A stretch of DNA of 64,000 nucleotides. Origin: Litorivicinus sp. (lineage in GTDB: Bacteria; Pseudomonadota; Gammaproteobacteria; Pseudomonadales; Litorivicinaceae). A model generated the notes under the pieces. The model did no database searches. It had not been told where the DNA came from and worked only from the letters and a program-made list of their open reading frames with translations. The stretch covers positions 124,001-188,000 of the forward strand of contig JAGYKJ010000005.1 in the NCBI GenBank assembly GCA_018401755.1. Reading direction: 5' to 3'. The position numbers and the translations under genes were made by a program. Of this stretch, positions 1 to 9,081 are shown in pieces; the stretch's first letter is position 1, and each line of letters opens with the position of its first letter.

Positions 1-181
1 GCCAAGCAAGTCCTGTCCTCGGCATGCCCCACTGATGGGCGGTCCAGCGCCGTGGCTCAAGCAATGCAAGCGCACACAGCCGGGCATCGGCTGCCAAGGC
101 CAGCTCGATGGCGGTCTCCAACGCAGGATTGTCCTCGAGGCGGACTGAATCACGCACCAGCCACACAACGATCTGAGTCAT
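1..181 (-). CDS. DNA photolyase/cryptochrome family protein, N-terminal part (runs off window)
   Basis: Translating the minus strand from ATG at 181 gives an open frame to the window edge. Its start (IVVWLVRDSVRLEDNPAL) matches the N-terminal Rossmann strand of photolyases and cryptochromes, usually of the form VWFRxDLRxxDNPAL. Only about 60 residues of a protein usually 430-520 long are visible, so repair enzyme and light receptor cannot be told apart. The start overlaps the stop of the DUF2256 gene by 4 nt (ATGA), and a second photolyase-type gene lies upstream, so all three are probably one operon. The first aromatic position is unusual (L instead of F before R). Confidence 0.7.
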   Translation of the reverse strand, partial: MTQIVVWLVRDSVRLEDNPALETAIELALAADARLCALALLEPRRWTAHQWGMPRTGLAW

Positions 182-336
182 CCTGGCATCCCCGTTTGAC
201 GACAGCGTTTCGAGCAATAGACCACGTGATCCCAATCCTTCGCCCATTTCTTTCGCCAGGCAAAGGGCCGCTGGCAGACGGGACAGGTCTTTTCCGGCAA
301 ATCTGATTTCTTCACAACGCCCTGCTCAGTGCGCAT
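178..336 (-). CDS. DUF2256 zinc-ribbon-like small protein
   Basis: A 52-residue protein with a CPVCQRPFAWRKKW segment and a later YCSKRCR segment, the paired CxxC/CxxxC pattern of DUF2256, presumably binding one zinc. The start at 336 is preferred over 402 because it has a GGGGGA ribosome site and gives the family length. It overlaps the upstream photolyase gene by 11 nt and the downstream photolyase start by 4 nt. DUF2256 genes are known as frequent neighbours of cryptochrome/photolyase genes; their function is unknown. The context suggests a helper role in the light-dependent repair or signalling operon, which is inference. Confidence 0.85.
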   Translation of the reverse strand: MRTEQGVVKKSDLPEKTCPVCQRPFAWRKKWAKDWDHVVYCSKRCRQTGMPG

Positions 337-1891
337 CCGATCCCCCTTCCCAGGTGAGATCATCGCCATGGGCGGCGAGATGCGCGCTAAAGCGCTGCGC
401 ATCCACCTGGATCGCAGACGCTTTATCAGCAGACATTCGAGGAATATTTTTAAGAATCATCGCCATTCTCGGATTGGATTGAAAGCGACTGGCATGGCGC
501 ATCAAAAAATCCCAATACAGGGTATTCAATGGACACGCATTGGTGCCAACAGTGCGCTTCACGTCGTAATGACAGCCACGGCAGTAATCACTCATACGGT
601 CAATGTATTTGCCACTGGCACAATAGGGCTTCGAGGCCAACAGGCCACCATCTGCAAACAGTGCCATCCCTAACGTATTGGGTAATTCGACCCACTCATA
701 GGCATCGACATAGACCGCCAAGTACCAGGCACACACCTCCTCGACAGATAATCCGGCGATCAGGGCAAAATTACCCGTTACCATCAGTCGTTGAATGTGG
801 TGCGCATAGGCATGGTCACGGGTATTGCGAATCGCTTCGCCCATGCATCGCATCCGGGTGCGCTCAGGGTCCCAGTAGAACGCAGGCAAGGGTGCCGTTG
901 CATCTAACGCATTGCGCGTCCCGTACTCTGGCATATAGGCCCAATACAGACCACGGACATATTCACGCCAGCCCAAAATCTGGCGGATAAAGCCCTCGAC
1001 AGCGTTCAAGGGTGCAAGCCCGTCCCGATAGGCTTGTTCGGCGCGACGACAGACGGTCAGCGGATCCAGTAACCCAAGATGCAGTGCACTCGAAATCAAC
1101 CCATGAAATACCGTATCTTGGCCGAACACCAGTGCGTCCTGGTAGGTCCCAAAGAGGGGCAATCGCTCTGTCAGAAAACACTGCAGCGCTTCTTCGGCCT
1201 GCTCTGGCGTCACGGGCCACAGCCAATCATCCATGGAGCCAAAGTGGTCGGGAAACTGCTCCGTCACCAGTGCCTTGGCATCGCGCAGATGTGGCGTCTC
1301 CGGAAAGCGTGGCGGCTTCGGGAATGTGGAGAGATGGCAGGCTTGGCGGTTGTCATGATCAAAATTCCACTGGCCACCCTCGGGCTCTTTACCGTTCATT
1401 AAAATGCCAGTGCGCTGGCGCATTTGACGATAAAAGTGTTCCATCCGCGGCTGTTTTCGGGTTGCCAAAAAGGCTGCAAACTGGGCATGTGTCGCGATAA
1501 ACCGTGTGTCCTCACAGATCTCAACCGGCACTCCAAGGCGGTCCTCAAAGGTCTCCATCTCGGCACGCAATCGCCACTCTCCGGGTTCCGTCATCACCCA
1601 GCCAGAGAACTGCCACTGCGACTGACACCGTGCCACTTCAGTCCCGATTGATTGTGTATTCGCAGGATCCGTCAGCTTGACGTAGTGTACGGATCGACCG
1701 GTGCGCCTCAGTGCGTCCGCAAAATGGCGCATCGCGGCAAAGGTGAGTGCGATTTTTTGAGGATGGTGCTTGACATATGTCGCTTCGGACCAAACTTCTA
1801 CCAACAGGACCGAGTCGTCGGTATCAAGCGTTTGCAACGCCGAGAGCGTGTGCGATAACTGATCACCGAGGATCAAACAACAACGGGCCAC
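326..1891 (-). CDS. Fe-S bacterial cryptochrome/photolyase ((6-4) photolyase, PhrB/CryPro type)
   Basis: A 521-residue deoxyribodipyrimidine photolyase-related protein. The N-terminus (LILGDQLS) is the Rossmann fold typical of this clade. Cysteines at about 349, 437, 440 and 453 have the same spacing as the four [4Fe-4S] ligands of Agrobacterium PhrB (350, 438, 441, 454), which strongly supports the iron-sulfur subclass. Members bind FAD and a lumazine antenna and repair (6-4) photoproducts; activity here is inferred. It is first in an operon with DUF2256 and a second photolyase. Only 29 nt separate its start from the divergent glutathione peroxidase gene, so the promoters must overlap. Confidence 0.93.
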   Translation of the reverse strand: MARCCLILGDQLSHTLSALQTLDTDDSVLLVEVWSEATYVKHHPQKIALTFAAMRHFADALRRTGRSVHYVKLTDPANTQSIGTEVARCQSQWQFSGWVMTEPGEWRLRAEMETFEDRLGVPVEICEDTRFIATHAQFAAFLATRKQPRMEHFYRQMRQRTGILMNGKEPEGGQWNFDHDNRQACHLSTFPKPPRFPETPHLRDAKALVTEQFPDHFGSMDDWLWPVTPEQAEEALQCFLTERLPLFGTYQDALVFGQDTVFHGLISSALHLGLLDPLTVCRRAEQAYRDGLAPLNAVEGFIRQILGWREYVRGLYWAYMPEYGTRNALDATAPLPAFYWDPERTRMRCMGEAIRNTRDHAYAHHIQRLMVTGNFALIAGLSVEEVCAWYLAVYVDAYEWVELPNTLGMALFADGGLLASKPYCASGKYIDRMSDYCRGCHYDVKRTVGTNACPLNTLYWDFLMRHASRFQSNPRMAMILKNIPRMSADKASAIQVDAQRFSAHLAAHGDDLTWEGGSDAH

Positions 1892-1920
1892 GAGGGTCCT
1901 CCCACTTTGAGGTTACGTTC

Positions 1921-2481
1921 ATGCATCGATTTCATTTTGCACTCTGCATCGTAGGAGCCACCATCGCCATGTCCAGTGAAGCCGCCGAACCTAAGTGCCC
2001 TGCACTGTTGGATCATACTGTCCGTCAACTCGCCGGTGAGCAAGTCGATCGCCTTTGCGAAACCTATCAAGGCCAAGTGGTGATGATCGTTAATACCGCC
2101 TCAAAATGTGGCTTTGCCCCGCAGTTTGATGGATTGGAGTCACTCTATCGGAAATACAAGGATCAAGGTTTTGCCGTTCTTGGATTTCCATCGGCTGATT
2201 TCGGTGGGCAAGAATACGCATCTGAGCAAGAAGCCGCTGATTTTTGTCGGCTCACCTACGGCGTGCAGTTCCCGATGTACGCCACCACTCACGCCAAGAA
2301 AGGCAAAGCAGATCCTTTATTTCAAGGATTGGCGCAAGCCGCGAAAGGTGATTACCCAAGCTGGAATTTCCACAAGTACGTGTTAAATCGAAACGGCGAA
2401 CTGATTGGCAGTTTTGGCTCGTTCACTGGCCCCACGTCCTCGAAAATCGAGACACTGATCCAGTCCGCACTCGACGGCTAA
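1921..2481 (+). CDS. Glutathione peroxidase family protein, exported, Cys type
   Basis: A 186-residue thiol peroxidase. The start at 1921 has a GAGG ribosome site and gives an N-terminal signal peptide (about residues 1-22), so the enzyme should act in the periplasm; starting further upstream would bury the signal. The catalytic tetrad is visible: peroxidatic Cys63 (TASKCGF, the position that is selenocysteine in animal enzymes), Gln97, Trp148 and Asn149. Bacterial Cys forms usually take electrons from thioredoxin rather than glutathione. It diverges from the photolyase operon and converges on folX with 3 nt between stops. A periplasmic location is less common than the cytoplasmic BtuE type. 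Confidence 0.92.
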   Translation: MHRFHFALCIVGATIAMSSEAAEPKCPALLDHTVRQLAGEQVDRLCETYQGQVVMIVNTASKCGFAPQFDGLESLYRKYKDQGFAVLGFPSADFGGQEYASEQEAADFCRLTYGVQFPMYATTHAKKGKADPLFQGLAQAAKGDYPSWNFHKYVLNRNGELIGSFGSFTGPTSSKIETLIQSALDG

Positions 2482-2484
2482 CAC

Positions 2485-2889
2485 TCAGTGCGGGTGTTCT
2501 GCACCCGCATAGCCTTCACGACGCGCTGACAAGGTCATGGAGACGGAGTCCGAAAATCGAAGTGCATGCGGTTTATCGATCTTGACGTCCGCCCACATGA
2601 CTTGCGCATGCGCCATCACCAGAGATAAGACTTCGTCGGTCATGCGCTCAAGCAGCAAGAAGCGATTCTCTTCAACGTGTCGGATGATCTCTTTGGTAAT
2701 TGTTCGATAGTTCAGCGCCTCTTCAATCACGTTGAAGGTCACCGCCTTGGCTGCGTGATAGTGGATCCGAATATTGATGATGACATCTTGGCGGTTGGCT
2801 TTTTCTTCGTCTTTGATCCCGATGAATGTGCGAAGACGCAGATTCTCAATCTGAATCTTGGCAATCGCATCCCGACTAAACTCACCCAT
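2485..2889 (-). CDS. folX: Dihydroneopterin triphosphate 2'-epimerase
   Basis: A 134-residue T-fold enzyme of the FolB/FolX family. The segments [18 protein letters not shown] and DSVSMTLS are close to E. coli FolX rather than to aldolase FolB. FolX epimerises dihydroneopterin triphosphate towards tetrahydromonapterin, a pterin cofactor of phenylalanine hydroxylase in Pseudomonas. The ATG at 2889 shares one base with the folE stop (TGATG); a GTG codon directly before it is an alternative start. Being second after folE in a two-gene unit fits: FolE makes its substrate. A FolB aldolase assignment is less likely. Confidence 0.9.
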   Translation of the reverse strand: MGEFSRDAIAKIQIENLRLRTFIGIKDEEKANRQDVIINIRIHYHAAKAVTFNVIEEALNYRTITKEIIRHVEENRFLLLERMTDEVLSLVMAHAQVMWADVKIDKPHALRFSDSVSMTLSARREGYAGAEHPH

Positions 2890-3446
2890 CACGCTTTCCC
2901 AATCAGTCTAAGAAACTCAAAGCGCGTGGACTGATTATCCCGCATCTCGCCAAGCATCACACTGCTGGCCATGGTCGAATTTTGCTTCTCAACACCCCGC
3001 ATCATCATGCAAAAGTGTTTCGCTTCAACGACGACTGCAACACCGCGCGCGCCTGTGACTTCTCGGACAGCCAAGGCAATTTGCCGAGTGAGCGCTTCTT
3101 GAATTTGCAAGCGACGTGCGAACATGTCGGTGATGCGAGCAAACTTCGATAGACCGAGTACTTTCCCGTTGGGTAGGTAGCCAATATGGCAGCGCCCAGT
3201 AAAGGGCAGCATGTGGTGTTCGCACATGGAGTACAGCTCGATGTCACGGACCACCACCATTTCATCGGTATCCGAACTAAAGACTGCACCATTGACGATC
3301 GTCTCTAAATCCTGGCGGTAGCCTGAGGTTAAGAACTCAAGCGCTTTCGCAGCGCGCTTGGGAGTATCGACCAAGCCTTCTCGATCCGGGTTTTCTCCCA
3401 ATTGGACCAGCAATTCTCGGTATGCTCGGGTCATTTCTGTAATCAT
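2889..3446 (-). CDS. folE: GTP cyclohydrolase I
   Basis: A 185-residue type I enzyme that converts GTP to 7,8-dihydroneopterin triphosphate, the first step to folate and other pterins. The zinc ligands Cys75 and His78 lie in CEHHMLPF and the third, Cys146, in HFCMMMRG. Length and the conserved QxALTRQIA helix fit the short bacterial form. It leads the folE-folX pair, suggesting at least part of its product goes to monapterin. The promoter must lie in the roughly 100 nt between 3446 and the divergent membrane protein gene; no strong boxes were recognised there. Confidence 0.97.
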   Translation of the reverse strand: MITEMTRAYRELLVQLGENPDREGLVDTPKRAAKALEFLTSGYRQDLETIVNGAVFSSDTDEMVVVRDIELYSMCEHHMLPFTGRCHIGYLPNGKVLGLSKFARITDMFARRLQIQEALTRQIALAVREVTGARGVAVVVEAKHFCMMMRGVEKQNSTMASSVMLGEMRDNQSTRFEFLRLIGKA

Positions 3447-3548
3447 GAGGTCTCCAACTTTAACGCACGATTGATGTGACCCCCCGTGGTCACTTGCAGG
3501 TACACTGATACCGACATCCCGTCTTAAACCAACCGACCTGATGCGATA

Positions 3549-4499
3549 GTGCGGACAACTCTGAAAGAAAACAACACTGATTCCTTCACAAAACCATCTT
3601 GGGGCGCGTGGCTGATCGGATGGCTGATTTTGATCGTCACCCTGATTGCGGCTGGGCTCGTGTTGGATATCAATGCGTTATTGCAACAGCTGGTCGGGCT
3701 GCCAAGCGGTACCTTAGTCACAGTAATCACCCTAGGCGCAACGAGTTGGCTGCTTCGCGGCATCCGCACCTGGATTTTAGTGAGCCCCTTTGCACCCATG
3801 CCGTTGACCACCGCACTCGGAGTCAGCTTCGTCCATAACGCCGCAAACAACATACTCCCGATGCGTCTGGGCGAATTGGTCTTCCCATGGCTCACCAAGC
3901 GCCTGGGATCTGGTGACTTTTTCACTGGATTGGGCGCTCTACTCTGGATACGGGGACTGGATCTGGTGGCACTGGTTGGGCTTGGTGGCGCCATTATTCT
4001 CTGGCCTGTCCTCGGATTCCCCGCCCTGGCCTTAGCCGCTCTCGTGGTTTTCGCGCTGCCATTACTGATCGGGTGGCTACTCCCCTTCTCAGCCCAATGG
4101 GGACTCCCACACCTGATCGCACGTTTGCGTGACCAGTGCATCATGGAAGCCCAGAATCCGAGGCGTCTGGCTCGACTGTGGCGTTTAACAGTGTTGTCGT
4201 GGTTGAGTAAGTTACTCGCCATGATGCTTTTATTGGCCACACTCTCCGGGTTGAACCTCGCCCAGGTCATGAGCCTGATTTTAGGGGCGGAGTTGTCTGC
4301 GATCTTACCGATCCACGGACTCGCAGGCGCTGGGAGTTATGAGGCAGGCGGTATTTTAGGTGGCCAGCTCATGGGGACAACGCTGACAGATGGCTTTGCT
4401 CTCACGGTCCAACTCCACCTTTTTGTACTGGGCCTCACCTGCGTGTTCGGTATACTCGGCGCCATCATGCTGTTAAAACGGATCCGCCATGACGCCTAA
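3549..4499 (+). CDS. Flippase-like integral membrane protein (LPG-synthase TM / YbhN family)
   Basis: A 316-residue polytopic protein with about eight hydrophobic segments and the family pattern of a conserved mid-protein RLGE motif ([11 protein letters not shown]) and a late GAGSYE motif. Relatives include the transmembrane domain of lysylphosphatidylglycerol synthase and AglD/YbhN-like proteins, thought to move lipids or lipid-linked sugars across the membrane. The start is GTG at 3549. It overlaps the following glycosyltransferase gene by 11 nt, which in turn overlaps an ArnT-like gene, so it is probably the flippase of a three-part sugar transfer system. The substrate is not deducible. 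Confidence 0.8.
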   Translation: MRTTLKENNTDSFTKPSWGAWLIGWLILIVTLIAAGLVLDINALLQQLVGLPSGTLVTVITLGATSWLLRGIRTWILVSPFAPMPLTTALGVSFVHNAANNILPMRLGELVFPWLTKRLGSGDFFTGLGALLWIRGLDLVALVGLGGAIILWPVLGFPALALAALVVFALPLLIGWLLPFSAQWGLPHLIARLRDQCIMEAQNPRRLARLWRLTVLSWLSKLLAMMLLLATLSGLNLAQVMSLILGAELSAILPIHGLAGAGSYEAGGILGGQLMGTTLTDGFALTVQLHLFVLGLTCVFGILGAIMLLKRIRHDA

Positions 4500-5481
4500 C
4501 TTGCCACGTCTTTCTGTTGTCATTCCGCTCTACAGCGAGGAGGACAACGTCGATCGTCTGGTGGATGAGTTGCATCAAGCGCTGGAGTCTTATCAAGGCG
4601 AATTTGAACTGGTGCTTGTCGATGATGGCAGCTTAGACAGCACGCGCGAAAAGCTGCTCGATGCCCGCCAAGCGCGAGGACAACACATCGTGGTGTTATC
4701 TCATCGCCGGAACCTAGGCCAAACAGCTGCGATGCAAACAGGGCTGCATGCCGCACGCGGGGATGTGGTGGCATTTATGGATGGCGATTTGCAAAACGAT
4801 CCTGCCGATATCCCCAGAATGGTGGAGGAATTGGTGACAGGCCAGTTGGATCTGCTGTGTGGTTGGCGAAAACATCGTCAAGACAGTTTGGATCGGACAC
4901 TCCCATCCCGGATCGCCAACTGGTTGATTGGGCGCGTCACTGGGGTGGCACTTCATGATTATGGCTGCAGTCTGAAAGTGGGGCGACGCGACGTCCTGGA
5001 TGGCTTGGACCTCCGTGGGGAGATGCATCGCTTTATCCCACTGTGGGTGGCCAACCTCACCCACCCCAGCCGAATTCAAGAAACGCCCGTACATCATCGA
5101 GCGCGCACAGCGGGTGTCTCGAAATACGGCATCTCCCGAACTCCTCGGGTGATTTTGGACTTATTGGCTGCTTGGTTTTTCTTACGGTTTCGGGAACGTC
5201 CTGGGCACTTTTTCGGGGTGGCTGGCCTGATCACTGGGGGACTTGGCACACTGTCTTTGGGCTACTTACTGGTCCTGAAGTTATTTGGCGTTGAGATTGG
5301 TCAGCGCCCACTGCTGATCGCTGGGGTGCTCCTCGCACTGGTGGGCTTACAGTTGATCACCACAGGGCTTGTCGCGGAGATGTTGACGCGTCTCAAACCG
5401 AGGCCACAGCCTCCCTTGACCCGACAGACAGACAGCGTTCAGTGGGCACAGGGATCGCATGACGACTCGACTTCCGCTTGA
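4489..5481 (+). CDS. Polyprenyl-phosphate glycosyltransferase (GT2, DPM1/GtrB/ArnC-like)
   Basis: A 330-residue GT2 enzyme with a cytoplasmic catalytic domain (VVIPLYSEEDN; VDDGS at 44-48; MDGDLQND at 97-104 as the metal/nucleotide-binding acidic motif) followed by two C-terminal membrane helices at about 220-245 and 265-300. This layout is that of enzymes moving a sugar from a nucleotide sugar to undecaprenyl phosphate. It overlaps the flippase-like gene upstream (11 nt) and the ArnT-like gene downstream (23 nt). The C-terminal tail is proline- and polar-rich and is likely cytoplasmic. The sugar is unknown; glucose, mannose, GlcNAc or aminoarabinose are possible. Confidence 0.88.
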   Translation: MTPNLPRLSVVIPLYSEEDNVDRLVDELHQALESYQGEFELVLVDDGSLDSTREKLLDARQARGQHIVVLSHRRNLGQTAAMQTGLHAARGDVVAFMDGDLQNDPADIPRMVEELVTGQLDLLCGWRKHRQDSLDRTLPSRIANWLIGRVTGVALHDYGCSLKVGRRDVLDGLDLRGEMHRFIPLWVANLTHPSRIQETPVHHRARTAGVSKYGISRTPRVILDLLAAWFFLRFRERPGHFFGVAGLITGGLGTLSLGYLLVLKLFGVEIGQRPLLIAGVLLALVGLQLITTGLVAEMLTRLKPRPQPPLTRQTDSVQWAQGSHDDSTSA

Positions 5482-7027
5482 TTGGCGATTTTTCCTACTG
5501 CTTGTCGGACTCGGCTGTCTAGGCACTCAGGTCAGCCTATTTGACCTCGATGAGGGGGCATTTCTCGAAGCCACCCGTGAACTGCTGGCAGGTGGCCACT
5601 GGGCGGCGACGACGCTCGACGGCGAACCACGCTACGACAAACCGATTCTCACCTACTGGCTCCAAGCAGCCTCGCTGACCCTCCTGAGTGGACTCTCGCC
5701 CTGGCTGTCGATTGAACTGATTGGTCGTCTGCCATCGATCCTAGCAGGGGCGGTCTGGGCCTGGGTGCTGGGTCGGTATGTGGCGGAGCAACAGCCGCAA
5801 AAAGGCGTTTTTATCAGTCTAGTGGTCGCGACCAGCCTAGGGGTCATCGTGATTGCCCGAGCGGCCACGGCCGATGCGCTTCTCAATCTCTGGTTTGCCC
5901 TACTCTTTGTTGACATCAGCCGATGTATTCGCGAGGAGCGGGACGGCCCTCGCCTTCGAGTCTATCTCTGGCTATCGCTCGGTATTTTGACCAAGGGTCC
6001 GGTTGCAATTTTGATCCCTGGGGGGGCACTGATGCTGTGGACCCTCGCGTCACAGCAGTGGCGCTGGCTGATGTGGGCGCTGGCCTATCCAAAGGGCTGG
6101 GCGCTATTGGCCGCAATCTTGGCGCCCTGGCTGATTGGGATCTACGATGCGCAAGGTCTCGATTTTTGGCGGGAATTTATTTTTCGACACAACCTCGAAC
6201 GGTTCACGGGCAACCTGCACGGGCACGGAGGCCATCCGTTCTATTACCTGTTTGTCATGCCCCTGATGCTCCTCCCCTACTCAGCACTCGTCCTCGCGAT
6301 TCTCTGGCAAGCACCGACGTTATGGCGCGACCCACTGACCCGATTCGGGTTGGTTTGGCTTGGCTTGGTGGTGCTCCTCGTCTCAGCCTCTGGAACGCAA
6401 CTGCCCCATTACGTGCTCTACTCCACGCCTCCCTTGTTTGTGCTCTACGGACACCTGATCGGTCGCCTGAGCTCCCGGATATGGGCAATCCCCGGCCTAA
6501 TCATTCCTGCAGGCTTGTTGCTTGCATTATTGAATCATCACACCTGGCCTCAACCCACCCACGCGCGTGATATCGAGCAACTGCTGCTACTTGCCGATGT
6601 GATTTTGCAATGGGAAAGCCATGTGATCTGGGGACTGGGGATTCTGACAGGGATCGCGAGCCTGTTGATTCTCTGGCCCAAGGTCCCTTTGGAAGCACGG
6701 CTATTAGGCTTAGGCGGTGTACAACTTGCCACCATTACCCTCATTGTCTTGCCAGTATTGGCCACAGCGCGGCAGGACCCGCTCAAGGATGCCGCCTTGC
6801 TTGCCCGTGACGCGGGCGCAGAAGTCGTCTCACAAGGGGTCAGAATGCCCAGTTTTTCCTTCTATCGCGGAGCGATCACGCGAGAACAGGCGCCCACGCC
6901 CGGGCAGTGGGTCCTGATTGCCGTGCACCGAGTGCCTGAACTGGGTACGCAAAGTGCGACGCTTGAACTCAAAGCCTCAGGCCCGGGATGGCGACTGATT
7001 GCACTCGTTCCCCCATCAGCCATCTGA
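5459..7027 (+). CDS. ArnT-like membrane glycosyltransferase (GT39/GT83 family)
   Basis: A 522-residue polytopic enzyme that would take a sugar from polyprenyl phosphate on the periplasmic side and add it to lipid A, another envelope glycan or a protein. The N-terminal LFDLDEGAF motif (Asp29, Asp31, Glu32) and YDKPILTYW at about 59-67 are the hallmark periplasmic catalytic loops of the ArnT/PMT_2 family. About eleven hydrophobic helices follow and a small periplasmic C-terminal domain starts near residue 430. It is the last gene of the flippase-GT2-GT39 unit and converges on msrB with a 12-nt overlap of the 3' ends. Confidence 0.88.
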   Translation: MTTRLPLDWRFFLLLVGLGCLGTQVSLFDLDEGAFLEATRELLAGGHWAATTLDGEPRYDKPILTYWLQAASLTLLSGLSPWLSIELIGRLPSILAGAVWAWVLGRYVAEQQPQKGVFISLVVATSLGVIVIARAATADALLNLWFALLFVDISRCIREERDGPRLRVYLWLSLGILTKGPVAILIPGGALMLWTLASQQWRWLMWALAYPKGWALLAAILAPWLIGIYDAQGLDFWREFIFRHNLERFTGNLHGHGGHPFYYLFVMPLMLLPYSALVLAILWQAPTLWRDPLTRFGLVWLGLVVLLVSASGTQLPHYVLYSTPPLFVLYGHLIGRLSSRIWAIPGLIIPAGLLLALLNHHTWPQPTHARDIEQLLLLADVILQWESHVIWGLGILTGIASLLILWPKVPLEARLLGLGGVQLATITLIVLPVLATARQDPLKDAALLARDAGAEVVSQGVRMPSFSFYRGAITREQAPTPGQWVLIAVHRVPELGTQSATLELKASGPGWRLIALVPPSAI

Positions 7028-7426
7028 CCCACGAAACACCAGCGCCGCTGAGTTAATGCAATACCGCAACCCAGTCGGCTGAGGGCCATCTGAAAACACG
7101 TGCCCAAGGTGCGCATCACAGACCGCACAGATCACTTCGGTCCGCGGCATAAAGAAAATCGAGCGATCACTTTTTTCAGCCACTACCTCAGCCGAAGCTG
7201 GTTGTGTATAGCTCGGCCATCCAGTCCCGGAATCAAATTTATCGGTACTCAGAAACAGCGCAGTGTCGCAACAGACGCAGTGATACTGCCCGTTCGCATG
7301 GTGATCAAAATACGCATTCTGGAACGGCGATTCGGTGCCCTTTTTGCGAGTAATCTTGAATGCCTCGGGCGAGAGTTGCTCCCGCCATTGCATTTCTGTT
7401 TTTTCCACGCGTTTTTTCACTGACAT
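7016..7426 (-). CDS. msrB: Peptide-methionine (R)-S-oxide reductase
   Basis: A 136-residue MsrB that repairs methionine-R-sulfoxide in proteins. The zinc-binding pairs Cys50/Cys53 and Cys100/Cys103 and the catalytic Cys123 in RYCIN are all present, as is the GTGWPS motif. The start at 7426 is chosen over 7552 because GGGGGAG precedes it and the family begins here. No signal peptide, so cytoplasmic. It diverges from htpX with 64 nt between starts, a shared stress-response intergenic region. Confidence 0.96.
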   Translation of the reverse strand: MSVKKRVEKTEMQWREQLSPEAFKITRKKGTESPFQNAYFDHHANGQYHCVCCDTALFLSTDKFDSGTGWPSYTQPASAEVVAEKSDRSIFFMPRTEVICAVCDAHLGHVFSDGPQPTGLRYCINSAALVFRGSDG

Positions 7427-7490
7427 TCTTGAACTCCCCCAAAAAACCAATATTGTGTGAGACATCACATAGCCACGAGGAGCGGCGTAC

Positions 7491-8378
7491 ATGTTGCGGA
7501 TTGCCTTATTCTTACTGACCAACTTAGCCATTGTGTTGGTGGCCAGTATCACCCTAAGCCTACTTGGCTTCGAGGGCTATTTGGCATCAAACGGCGTCGA
7601 CTTAAACCTTTCAAGCCTCCTGGTGTTCTGTTTTGTGTTCGGCATGGCGGGATCCGTCATCTCATTGCTCTTGTCAAAGACCATGGCCAAAATGGGCACC
7701 CGGACGGTGCTGATCGAACAACCGACCTCCGCGGAAGAGCGCTGGCTGGTACAAACCGTCAAAGAGTTGGCAGACGAGGCCGGTATCGGCATGCCACAAA
7801 TCGGGATTTTTCCCTCATCAGCGAGTAACGCCTATGCCACTGGATGGAACCGCAATGATGCACTGGTCGCGGTGAGCTCCGGGTTATTGCAACGCTTCCA
7901 CAAAGATGAAATTCGCGCAGTCCTCGCCCATGAGATCGGTCACGTGGCCAATGGTGACATGGTCACACTCGCGTTGGTTCAAGGCGTGGTGAACACCTTT
8001 GTGATGTTCTTTGCACGGATTGTGGGACATTTCATTGATCGCGTCATCTTTAAGACCGAACGCGGACATGGGCCCGCCTTCTACATTGCCACCATTGTGA
8101 CCGAGATCATCCTCGGCATCTTGGCATCCATGATCGTCTTCTGGTTCTCTCGACGCCGCGAATATCGGGCCGACTATGCGGGCGCACAACTCGCCGGCGC
8201 AGGTGCCATGATCAGTGCACTCGAACGATTGCAGGCTGAGCAAGGTGTCCCCTCTGAACTGCCCGATACCATGGTTGCTTTTGGCATCAAGTCAGGGTCA
8301 AAGACAGGGTTCATGCGCTTGTTCATGACGCACCCACCTCTCGAAGAGCGTATCGCAGCACTGAAAAGCCTCCGATAA
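7491..8378 (+). CDS. htpX: Membrane zinc metalloprotease HtpX
   Basis: A 295-residue M48 protease that degrades misfolded membrane proteins together with FtsH. Two N-terminal helices (about 5-27 and 41-61), the zinc motif HEIGH (His147, Glu148, His151), a second helix pair, and the third ligand region REYRADYAG near 222 are in the expected order. Length and the ending [13 protein letters not shown] are typical. A GAGGAG ribosome site lies 9 nt before ATG 7491. The upstream spacer contains CTTGAAC, like the -35 of heat-shock sigma-32 promoters, but no convincing -10 partner. It is the last core gene before the accessory island. Confidence 0.97.
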   Translation: MLRIALFLLTNLAIVLVASITLSLLGFEGYLASNGVDLNLSSLLVFCFVFGMAGSVISLLLSKTMAKMGTRTVLIEQPTSAEERWLVQTVKELADEAGIGMPQIGIFPSSASNAYATGWNRNDALVAVSSGLLQRFHKDEIRAVLAHEIGHVANGDMVTLALVQGVVNTFVMFFARIVGHFIDRVIFKTERGHGPAFYIATIVTEIILGILASMIVFWFSRRREYRADYAGAQLAGAGAMISALERLQAEQGVPSELPDTMVAFGIKSGSKTGFMRLFMTHPPLEERIAALKSLR

Positions 8379-8579
8379 TCACGAGACTTGCGCTGCTCTC
8401 TTATTTCCGCTCTGGGCTGGAACCCGCTGAGCTGCTCGGGCATCTTCGCGCAGCAAGGTGGGCGAGACGACCATCGATAGCGTCGTAATACACCATTCCC
8501 CGAGCGTTATTACGACCAGATACAGCGAAACATCATAGAGGGTAGCCCGGCAGAGTGGTTCCAGCGGCTTCCTGGTGGT

Positions 8580-8816
8580 GTGTTCGTTTTTGGTTGTCAT
8601 GAAGACATGCAGACGGATGCCGCGATATCCCACACCACCACCACGACGGTCCGTAATCGCAGTGCGTTGAACGAGTTTGTGACCTCGAACGTGGTCGAGA
8701 ATGGATCCTACGAGAACATCAACGAGTACCTGCGCGACCTGATCCGCCGCCACAAAGAAGGGGCAGAGGCTGACGCTTTTAATCGACGGAAAGTAGAGCT
8801 GACGCGCGCATTTTAG
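8580..8816 (+). pseudogene. Decayed ParD-type antitoxin (second copy)
   Basis: The translation is clearly homologous to the intact parD at 11918-12172: SYENINEYLRDLIRRHKEG against SYENISEYVRDLIRRDKER. The start codon of the intact gene corresponds here to ATA at 8625, and a stop at 8816 follows TRAF, removing the last 20 or so toxin-binding residues. No parE follows. Homology continues a little upstream of the start, so a DNA segment larger than the gene was duplicated or two related elements inserted. An ATG at 8607 could still give a 69-residue DNA-binding fragment. Confidence 0.75.
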
Positions 8817-8972
8817 GAGGGTCTTCTCTGGTTCCAGCCGATGCATCCGAGACTCTAACTTCTGAATCTTGTTCGGCGCATCAGTCACTTTGGAGCCCCG
8901 CCAAAGCGCTCAAACTGAAGCTGTTCGACCCGAAGTTTGACCTATCAAAAGAGCGGTAGATCATTTATAGCC

Positions 8973-8989
8973 CCGTGTATAGAACACGG
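8973..8989. repeat. Short inverted repeat CCGTGT-N5-ACACGG
   Basis: A perfect 6-bp inverted repeat with a 5-nt centre upstream of hipBA, between the decayed parD and the larger hipBA operator. It could be a small hairpin ending stray transcription or a further operator half-site pair; there is no T-run after it. The stretch from 8817 to 9019 holds no recognisable gene. Confidence 0.4.
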
Positions 8990-9019
8990 TTGTGCAGAGC
9001 AGGCTTGAATCATGCTAAC

Positions 9020-9070
9020 TTGATCCATAAATAGTATTTTAATACCGTATATACCCTATTTATGGAACAA
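9020..9070. promoter_or_regulatory. hipBA operator candidate: long inverted repeat
   Basis: CCATAAATAG at 9025-9034 is repeated in inverted form as CTATTTATGG at 9056-9065 with 21 nt between. Extending outward to 9020 and 9070 gives 15-bp arms with a single mismatch. It lies 12 nt before the hipB start, exactly where HipB-type repressors bind for autoregulation. The AT-rich centre, with TATATA at 9048-9053, probably holds the promoter. The arm sequence differs from the E. coli HipB operator, as expected for a distant homologue. Confidence 0.7.
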
Positions 9071-9081
9071 GATTGATCGCG

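Noticed and set aside
7427-7490. Sigma-32 heat-shock promoter for htpX
   Set aside because: CTTGAAC resembles the -35 box, but no CCCCAT-like -10 box lies at a proper distance; too weak to annotate.
8379-8579. Gene between htpX and the decayed parD
   Set aside because: The long minus-strand frame running through 8379-8888 includes the reverse of the parD copy and shows no domain, so it is treated as a shadow.
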